A stretch of DNA of 12,128 nt from Saprospiraceae bacterium (GTDB lineage: Bacteria; Bacteroidota; Bacteroidia; Chitinophagales; Saprospiraceae), in contig JALVEF010000214.1 in the NCBI GenBank assembly GCA_027031185.1, forward strand, positions 1 to 12,128, read 5' to 3'. The position numbers and the translations under genes were made by a program. Positions within the stretch are counted from its first letter, which is position 1; each line of letters starts with the position of its first letter. This document shows positions 7,395 through 12,128 of the stretch, in pieces. The notes below the pieces were generated by a model that saw only the letters and a list, made by a program, of their open reading frames with translations, searched no databases and was not told the origin of the DNA.

Positions 7395-7623
7395 GAGAGA
7401 AGCAAGGAAAGGGAGCAAGCACCCCTGGTTGCTACCAAATAAGTTTGGAAGAACCAAGTTGTCACCGGCGGGTCCCTGCGTCATCCGCTTGCACTGCTCA
7501 CGCCAAGCCTATTTTGCCGGCGGGCGCCGGCAAAAGCGAATATAGCGTCTCAATTCCGGCGGTCCGTTCCCCGTGCTTGCTTGATCCCCCAAGTAAGCGC
7601 GGGGCTGTTAGCTGTTAACCAAC
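7395..7623. repeat. Degenerate array edge with relic of element E and a GC-rich palindrome
   Basis: No gene is visible here. Fragments of E survive: ggaagaacca at 7447-7456 and gtaagcgcggggct at 7593-7606, the latter like the E right end with one change. A clean palindrome lies at 7512-7535 (ttttgccggcg, gg, cgccggcaaaa). It is 89 bases past the GAPDH stop in that gene's direction. On the minus strand it ends in four T, so it could act as a weak terminator for GAPDH. Confidence 0.5.
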
Positions 7624-9102
7624 TCAGATTGGTACAAAGCGCTGAACCTTGGACATCATCTTGGCCAGGCGGATTACCTGGGCGGAATATCCGTGTTCGT
7701 TGTCGTACCAGGCATAGACTGTGAGGCTTAGGCCGTCTTTGGAGACCTGGGTGGAAGGCGCGTCAATGGCGCAGGCCGTGGTGGCTCCGATCAAGCTGGT
7801 GGAGACAAATTCGGTGTCTTCGGAGAAGTGGATTTGCTCTACCAGTGGGCCGTTGAGTGCGGCGTCTTTCAGCACCTGATTGACTTGTTCGACGGTAGCC
7901 TTCTTTTTGATTGTCAGGTTGAGGATAGCGATAGAACCATCGGGTACCGGTACGCGCACGGCATTGCCGGTGAGCTTGTCTTTGAGCTTTGGGAGTGCCT
8001 TGGAGACAGCTTTGGCGGCGCCGGTGGTAGTCAAGACCATGTTGATGGGAGCACCGCGGCCGCGACGGGGCTTTTTGTGGAAGTTGTCCAACAGGTTTTG
8101 GTCATTGGTGTAGGCGTGGATGGTCTCGATATGTCCCTTGACCACTCCGAAATGATCATCTAGTACCTTGAGCGGGGGCACAATGGCATTGGTCGTGCAG
8201 GATGCGGCGCTGACAATTTTGTCTTTGGAGATATTGAGCGTTTTTTGATTGACGCCGTACACGATATTGGGGATGTCCTTGCCGGGCGCGGTGAGCAGGA
8301 CTTGTGAAATACCCGGTCTGAGATGCTGGGACAGACCTTCTTTGTCGCGCCAGATACCGGTATTGTCAATGACAAGGGCGTTTTCGATGCCGTGCTCGGT
8401 GTAGTCAATGTCGGAGGGGTGGTTGGCAAAGATAAATTTGATGCGGTTGCCGTTGATAATCAACTCGTTGTTTTCGGCATCCACATCCACGACGCCATGG
8501 AACTTGCCGTGAATGGAGTCAAATCGGAGCAGTGCCGCTCGTTTTTCCAATTCATCTTTTGGGGACTTCATCTTGGGTCGCACGACAATGGCCTTGAGGC
8601 GCAGTTGGCTACCCTTGCCCGTCTGGTAGATGATCAGGCGCGCTACCAATCGGCCGATACGGCCGAAACCATACAAAACCACATCCTTAGGTCGTTTGGA
8701 ATGACCGTTTGTAGGCAATTTGCTCTGGTCAAAGAAGTCTTTGACAAACTCATAAATATTCTCAAAGCTGTTTTTCTGCTCGAGCCATTGCATGGCCATC
8801 TTGCCAATGTCAATTTTGGCAGCGGGAATGTGCTCAATGAGCAAAATGGCCTGAGCAATACTCAAGGAAGTGCTTACGGAGATGGGATCTTTGACGTACT
8901 TGGTGGATACCTTGTGGACGCTGACCACTTCACTGGGCCGGGTGTCGTAAATGGGATGTCCGAAGAAGACCAGATCCGTGGAGCGATTGAAGCGGAGCTC
9001 TCCAACTGTTTTTAGCAATTCGAGCGCTGTCTTCTCTTGCTCACGCCAATTGGAGAGTGAGGCATCGGTACGCCGGTGTTGGATGGTGTGCTTACGTGCC
9101 AT
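7624..9102 (-). CDS. gap: Glyceraldehyde-3-phosphate dehydrogenase, long form with N-terminal extension
   Basis: This gene encodes 492 residues. It is expected to oxidise glyceraldehyde-3-phosphate with NAD(P)+ and phosphate to 1,3-bisphosphoglycerate in the cytoplasm (glycolysis/gluconeogenesis). Residues ~140-492 are a full GAPDH: GFGRIGR (145-151), catalytic Cys302 in SAASCTTNAI, His329 in IHAYTNDQ, RRGRGAP (346-352), TTTGAAKAV, RVPVPDGS and WYDNEHGYS (465-473). Residues 1-140 are an extra domain that I do not recognise by function. Classical GAPDH has ~330 residues, but long forms are known in Bacteroidota and some gammaproteobacteria. After the second strand of the fold the usual Asp (VAIND in E. 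coli) is replaced by AIVVRPK, which suggests altered cofactor preference. The start is the ATG at 9102 (MARKHT). An in-frame ATG at 9240 would add 46 unlikely residues and lies upstream of the putative promoter. Convergent with the adhesin, divergent from the SPFH gene. Confidence 0.95.
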   Translation of the reverse strand: MARKHTIQHRRTDASLSNWREQEKTALELLKTVGELRFNRSTDLVFFGHPIYDTRPSEVVSVHKVSTKYVKDPISVSTSLSIAQAILLIEHIPAAKIDIGKMAMQWLEQKNSFENIYEFVKDFFDQSKLPTNGHSKRPKDVVLYGFGRIGRLVARLIIYQTGKGSQLRLKAIVVRPKMKSPKDELEKRAALLRFDSIHGKFHGVVDVDAENNELIINGNRIKFIFANHPSDIDYTEHGIENALVIDNTGIWRDKEGLSQHLRPGISQVLLTAPGKDIPNIVYGVNQKTLNISKDKIVSAASCTTNAIVPPLKVLDDHFGVVKGHIETIHAYTNDQNLLDNFHKKPRRGRGAPINMVLTTTGAAKAVSKALPKLKDKLTGNAVRVPVPDGSIAILNLTIKKKATVEQVNQVLKDAALNGPLVEQIHFSEDTEFVSTSLIGATTACAIDAPSTQVSKDGLSLTVYAWYDNEHGYSAQVIRLAKMMSKVQRFVPI

Positions 9103-9157
9103 AAGTTGTAATTTAGCCGAACTATTAGTCCAAAAAACTGGTGCGGAGGGCCAGTTG

Positions 9158-9165
9158 CAAAGGTA
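9158..9165 (-). promoter_or_regulatory. Putative Bacteroidota -7 promoter box for gap
   Basis: Read on the minus strand this is TACCTTTG, a perfect match to the Bacteroidota -7 consensus TAnnTTTG. It would give a 5' leader of roughly 45-50 bases before the ATG at 9102. No good TTG-type -33 element is seen 17-23 bases upstream, so the call rests on one box. Confidence 0.45.
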
Positions 9166-9171
9166 AAACTT

Positions 9172-9186
9172 GCATTTATTAAATGC
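9172..9186. promoter_or_regulatory. Palindrome gcatttattaaatgc upstream of gap
   Basis: Perfect 7-bp arms around one central base. It lies six bases upstream of the putative -7 box of gap, in the -13 to -33 zone, where a bound repressor would block transcription. An operator role is inference. Confidence 0.35.
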
Positions 9187-9227
9187 CTGACCGCCAATAA
9201 ATAATACGCAAAAATCCGGAAAACGAT

Positions 9228-9240
9228 GTGCAAATTGCAC
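9228..9240. promoter_or_regulatory. Palindrome gtgcaaattgcac in the divergent region
   Basis: Perfect 6-bp arms (gtgcaa/ttgcac) around a central a, between the divergent gap and SPFH genes. It is suitably placed for a dimeric regulator of either promoter. No known operator was recognised. Confidence 0.35.
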
Positions 9241-9303
9241 TGGCTAACGTGGATGCGGGTGGAGATATTTATCATTGTCCGGAGCATTGGCGTGCACGTG
9301 CAT

Positions 9304-9326
9304 CGGGCAGACAGGTTTTCTGCCCG
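9304..9326 (+). other. Stem-loop in the region upstream of the SPFH gene
   Basis: Arms cgggcag (9304-9310) and ctgcccg (9320-9326) enclose a nine-base loop, 70 bases before the SPFH start. If transcription starts upstream, it would fold in the 5' leader. No T tract follows. I could not find a TAnnTTTG box for this gene. Confidence 0.35.
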
Positions 9327-9396
9327 TGTCTGACCCGGATATGGAAAAAAGCACTAACTTCACACGTATTGGATTCACTCAGAAAACTCACGTATT

Positions 9397-10329
9397 ATGA
9401 TTTCTCCCGGTTTGATTCTTCTGTTGGTCGTTTTGTTCTTTTTGTTGCCGCAGAGTGTGTATATGGTCAAACAGCAGACAGTGGCCATAATTGAGCGGTT
9501 TGGCAAGTTTTTGCGGCATGATAGCTCCGGCCTTCACTTCAAGGTCCCGTTTATGGATACCATAGCTTCCCGCGTTAATCTTCGGGTTCAGCAGTTGGAT
9601 GTACAGGTGGAGACGAAGACAAAGGATGATGTTTTTCTTCATTTGAAGGTATCGGTGCAATTTCAGGTAATTCCTGAGAAGGTATATGATGCCTACTACA
9701 AACTGGACAATCCGTACCAGCAGATCAACTCGTATATTTTCGATACGGTACGGGCAGAAGTGCCAAAGATGAAGCTGGATGACGTTTTTGAACGGAAAGA
9801 TGATATTGCCCATGCCATCCAGGATGAACTGGGGGATGCCATGCATGAATATGGCTACCGTATTGTCAAAGCGTTGGTTACGGATATTGACCCTGCGCCG
9901 GAGGTCAAGGCGGCCATGAACCGGATCAATGCTGCCGAACGTATCAAAGTGGCTGCCGAATATGAGGGCGAGGCGGAGCGCATCCGCATTGTGGCCAAGG
10001 CGACTGCTGAGGCGGAGAGTAAGCGCTTACAGGGGCAGGGTATCGCGGATCAGCGGCGCGAAATCGCCCGCGGTATTGAGGATTCGGTTGAGAGTCTCAA
10101 CAAGGTGGGCATCAATTCGCAGGAAGCCTCTGCTCTGATCGTGGTGACGCAGCACTATGATACGTTGCAGGCTATTGGTGAGAATACTAATAGCAACTTG
10201 ATTTTGCTACCTAATTCGCCGTCAGCGGCCAATGAAATGTTGACGGATATGCTGGCATCATTCGCGGCCTCTGCCCAAATCGGGGAAATGCAGAAAAAGC
10301 GGAATAAAAATCTCGGGGAGAAGAAGTGA
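9397..10329 (+). CDS. SPFH/band 7 family membrane protein (stomatin/HIR-like)
   Basis: This gene encodes 310 residues. One hydrophobic N-terminal segment (about residues 3-19, LILLLVVLFFLLP) anchors it in the inner membrane. It is followed by an SPFH domain (about 22-190; QQTVAIIERFGKF, GLHFKVPFMDTIASRVNLRVQQLDV, ETKTKDDVFLHLKVSVQFQV). A long charged Ala/Glu-rich helix (about 175-235; RINAAERIKVAAEYEGEAERIRI) should form a coiled coil for oligomerisation. The C-tail is polar and Lys-rich. The pattern best fits the HIR/stomatin subgroup. Family knowledge: such proteins build ring-like membrane scaffolds and often control membrane proteases. There is no adjacent NfeD-like or FtsH gene to name a partner. 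The start at 9397 is chosen because the membrane segment begins at once; no Shine-Dalgarno is seen. It is transcribed alone, away from gap and toward the PKD gene. Confidence 0.92.
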   Translation: MISPGLILLLVVLFFLLPQSVYMVKQQTVAIIERFGKFLRHDSSGLHFKVPFMDTIASRVNLRVQQLDVQVETKTKDDVFLHLKVSVQFQVIPEKVYDAYYKLDNPYQQINSYIFDTVRAEVPKMKLDDVFERKDDIAHAIQDELGDAMHEYGYRIVKALVTDIDPAPEVKAAMNRINAAERIKVAAEYEGEAERIRIVAKATAEAESKRLQGQGIADQRREIARGIEDSVESLNKVGINSQEASALIVVTQHYDTLQAIGENTNSNLILLPNSPSAANEMLTDMLASFAASAQIGEMQKKRNKNLGEKK

Positions 10330-10635
10330 ATCAATTTTTTTTCTCGGTACGAACAGGTTTGGGACAAGTCTTGGGAATATCGAACACCGATTACTTGTAC
10401 TGAGCTTGTCGAAGTAACGAATGGAGATTTTTGAAGTGGGCGGTTCGACAGGCCAGGCCACTTCGACGGTTCGACAAGTTTCGCTCCTACGGAGCTTGAT
10501 TTGGGGTGGGACTTTTGGCTACAAAGGTTGCGTCCCTACGGGACGGCATTGGGGCTTTTGTAAAATTCGACATGCGCACGTTTCCGCTCATTAATTTGGG
10601 CAACATAAAAACAGCGGGTATCTAAAAACAGTTAC
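10330..10635. repeat. Convergent intergenic gap with dispersed palindromic repeats
   Basis: No gene is visible. An eight-base T run follows the SPFH stop without a hairpin. A tract rich in ttcgac/gtcgaa words spans about 10393-10480 (tactgagcttgtcgaag, ggttcgacaggcc, cttcgacggttcgacaag), including arms gaagtgg/ccacttc. Two clean palindromes with a central TAC follow: gctcctacggagc (10483-10495) and cgtccctacgggacg (10531-10545). These are unlike the H1-H4 palindromes of the left gap and resemble dispersed REP-like repeats; that assignment is inference. Confidence 0.6.
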
Positions 10636-10670
10636 AAAAAAGGAGCGCACCCGCCCGGGATACGCTCCTT
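10636..10670 (-). terminator. Rho-independent terminator of the PKD-protein gene
   Basis: Read on the minus strand, aaggagcg (10670-10663) and cgctcctt (10647-10640) form an 8-bp stem around a 15-base GC-rich loop. A six-T run (10641-10636) overlaps the base of the stem and continues past it. It lies 30 bases after the TAG stop of the minus-strand gene, the classic position. Confidence 0.8.
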
Positions 10671-10699
10671 GTGAATTTGCCGTCAGGAGCATTGGGTGT

Positions 10700-12128
10700 C
10701 TATTCCTTCACGAACTTTGCTATCTGGATGTGATGGCCGGACTGTACGCGCAGGATATAGACGCCTTGTGGTAAGTCGGCGATGTCCATTGTCACACTGT
10801 GTGCACCTTTGCCGGCACTTAGCGGACGGGTACGGAGGACATGGCCGGTAACGCTTTGCAGTTCCAGCGTTGCTTTGCCGGTGGCTGTGAAATCATATCG
10901 CAACGAGATGATGGCGGATGCCGGATTGGGATGAATGTCCAGTTGTGAAATACCTGGTGCGACTTTGTTGGCAAGGATGACAGATGTGGTCGCGGTGGCA
11001 GACTTGAAGCTGCCTGTATTCAAGTCTATCACACCGGCAAATGTGCTGATATCTCCATTGGCGTTCTTTACTTTGTACGTGATGTTGTACTTCTTCTTGG
11101 CCGGGAAGATATGGCTGACGTTCATGGCGTCAGCTGTCTGGCCATCCCCGAAGTTGTATGTAGCCTCAACGATGGGGGAGGCCGATTGCGATAGATCCTT
11201 GAAATAGACCGAATTGGTCGCCAAATCTATGACCGGTGCGTACAGGGCTTGTACGCCGGCACCTGCCGGACTATTGGGATCTACCAGGAAGTCGTCCGTA
11301 TTCAATACCAGGTCGAATACGCTCTGACAGTTGGGGCCGGATACCGTAAGTGTGACGGTATATTGGCCCGGTGCGGCATAGGTGTGCGTGGGATTTTGCT
11401 CGTACGAGACAGTGCCATCCCCAAAGTCCCAGTACCAACTGTCCAGGTCTCCAAAAGACAGGTTCATAAAGAAGTAGGTCAAATCGGCATTGTCAATCGG
11501 GAAAGGCCAGAAGAAGGCTTGACAAGCGGGCAGGTCAAATTCTCCGGCATATACGAGCAGTTCCACTGTAGATGTGCAATTGCCGGATGTGATGGTGAGA
11601 GATACGGTATAGAGCCCGGGTTCGGCGTATTCATGAATGGGATTTTGGTCGTCGGAGCTTGTCCCATCGCCAAACTCCCAGTGCCAAGTGGAAATAAGCC
11701 CGGCTGCATAGGAGTAATCCTGGAAGGATACGATGAGCGGATTGGCCGGATTATTGGCATAACCAAAGGCAGCTTCACAGGTATTGGGCGGAATGGTGTC
11801 GCAAGAGACAAAGTTGTCGTAACCGGCGCATTCTGCCATGCAGGGATTCAAGAATACAATCGGGGGCTCGTTGCTCATCGTATCAATGAACACACAAACC
11901 GGATTGAGCACTTGGGGACAGTCGCACGGATCATTGCCTATCCATACGTCACTTGACTCAGTGGCCGTGCAGCCAGTAGGCGTCGTGATGGTGAGATGTA
12001 CTTCATACACCCCCGGCTCCGCATACGTGTGTACCGGGTTTTGGCCGTCGCCGTCGCTGCCGTCTCCAAAGTCCCAATGCCAGGTGACGTCTGTGGACGG
12101 ATCGGATGATATGCCGAAAAATTCTACC
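10700..12128 (-). CDS. Secreted PKD-domain protein with Kazal-like module and type A T9SS sorting domain (5' partial)
   Basis: The frame stays open to the right edge and codes for an upstream PKD domain, so the GTG at 12010 is internal (PGVYEV) and the start and signal peptide are outside. At least 475 residues are present. In protein order: PKD 1 (WHWDFGDG...HTYAEPGVYEVHLTI, ~12084-11985); a six-Cys Kazal-like module (11926-11801); PKD 2 (WHWEFGDGT...HEYAEPGLYTVSLTI); PKD 3 (WYWDFGDGT...HTYAAPGQYTVTLTV); a diverged PKD 4 (YNFGDG...HIFPAKKKYNITYKV); and a C-terminal domain (about 10956-10703; LDIHPNPAS, LPQGVYILRV, AKFVKE). The last is the T9SS type A sorting signal that leads to export and usually surface anchoring. 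PKD domains are commonly binding or spacer modules in secreted proteins. No catalytic domain is visible, though one could lie upstream. It ends at a clear terminator and is convergent with the SPFH gene. Confidence 0.92.
   Translation of the reverse strand, partial: VEFFGISSDPSTDVTWHWDFGDGSDGDGQNPVHTYAEPGVYEVHLTITTPTGCTATESSDVWIGNDPCDCPQVLNPVCVFIDTMSNEPPIVFLNPCMAECAGYDNFVSCDTIPPNTCEAAFGYANNPANPLIVSFQDYSYAAGLISTWHWEFGDGTSSDDQNPIHEYAEPGLYTVSLTITSGNCTSTVELLVYAGEFDLPACQAFFWPFPIDNADLTYFFMNLSFGDLDSWYWDFGDGTVSYEQNPTHTYAAPGQYTVTLTVSGPNCQSVFDLVLNTDDFLVDPNSPAGAGVQALYAPVIDLATNSVYFKDLSQSASPIVEATYNFGDGQTADAMNVSHIFPAKKKYNITYKVKNANGDISTFAGVIDLNTGSFKSATATTSVILANKVAPGISQLDIHPNPASAIISLRYDFTATGKATLELQSVTGHVLRTRPLSAGKGAHSVTMDIADLPQGVYILRVQSGHHIQIAKFVKE

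Noticed and set aside
8323..9015. 230-residue plus-strand open frame opposite gap
   Set aside because: It lies antisense to a well-supported GAPDH gene and shows no recognisable domain.
9103..9240. 46-residue N-terminal extension of GAPDH from the in-frame ATG at 9240
   Set aside because: The added segment is Cys/Phe/Trp-rich and unlike GAPDH. It covers a TAnnTTTG promoter box and a palindrome, and the ATG at 9102 gives a normal long-form protein.
9270..9277. tatcattg as a -7 promoter box for the SPFH gene
   Set aside because: It has one mismatch to TAnnTTTG, no -33 partner at proper spacing, and lies 120 bases from the start codon; too weak to call.
11249..11956. 235-residue plus-strand open frame opposite the PKD protein
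   Set aside because: It lies antisense to conserved PKD and Kazal-like motifs, so it is a shadow frame.
12008..12010. GTG at 12010 as the start of the PKD protein
   Set aside because: It is the Val of PGVYEV inside a PKD domain; the frame continues upstream through WHWDFGDG to the window edge.

Overview
The window looks like a Bacteroidota chromosome, probably a Saprospiria-like marine or sludge lineage. It holds two very different secreted proteins that end in type IX secretion (T9SS) sorting domains: a type B gliding-motility C-terminal domain on the left and a type A domain on the right. The left gene is a giant Cys-paired Ig-like repeat adhesin with one SprB-type repeat. No start codon has a convincing Shine-Dalgarno sequence, and a TAnnTTTG promoter box lies upstream of the GAPDH gene. 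Lineage below phylum is inference.

Layout, left to right: (1) positions 2-5824, plus strand, the 3' part of a giant adhesin gene that runs off the left edge; (2) 5825-7623, a 1.8 kb non-coding gap filled by a composite array of palindromes, pentamer tracts and a 103-bp element with terminal inverted repeats; (3) 7624-9102, minus strand, a long-form glyceraldehyde-3-phosphate dehydrogenase with a ~140-residue N-terminal extension; (4) 9103-9396, a divergent promoter region with two short palindromes; (5) 9397-10329, plus strand, a membrane-anchored SPFH/stomatin-HIR-like protein; (6) 10330-10699, a convergent gap with different palindromic repeats and a terminator; (7) 10700 to the right edge, minus strand, the 3' part of a secreted PKD-domain protein with an embedded Kazal-like six-Cys module.

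The four genes do not form an operon. They are arranged as convergent, divergent, convergent pairs, and no shared pathway is evident. The two surface proteins would be exported by Sec and then T9SS; GAPDH is cytoplasmic central metabolism; the SPFH protein is a membrane scaffold.

The least ordinary part of the window is the array at 5940-7394. Four hairpin types (H1-H4), all with a GCT-NN-AGC apex, occur in fixed order with a pentamer tract (P) and the 103-bp element (E). The order is P-H1-H2-H3-H4-E, H3-H4-E, P-H1-H2-H3-H4-E, H3-H4-E, P-H1-H2-H3-H4-E, then P-H1-H2 and decayed H3, H4 and E. H1 and H4 differ by a compensatory base-pair change, and H1-H2 is approximately the inverted copy of H3-H4, as in REP/BIME elements. 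I see no coding capacity, transposase or cas gene here.
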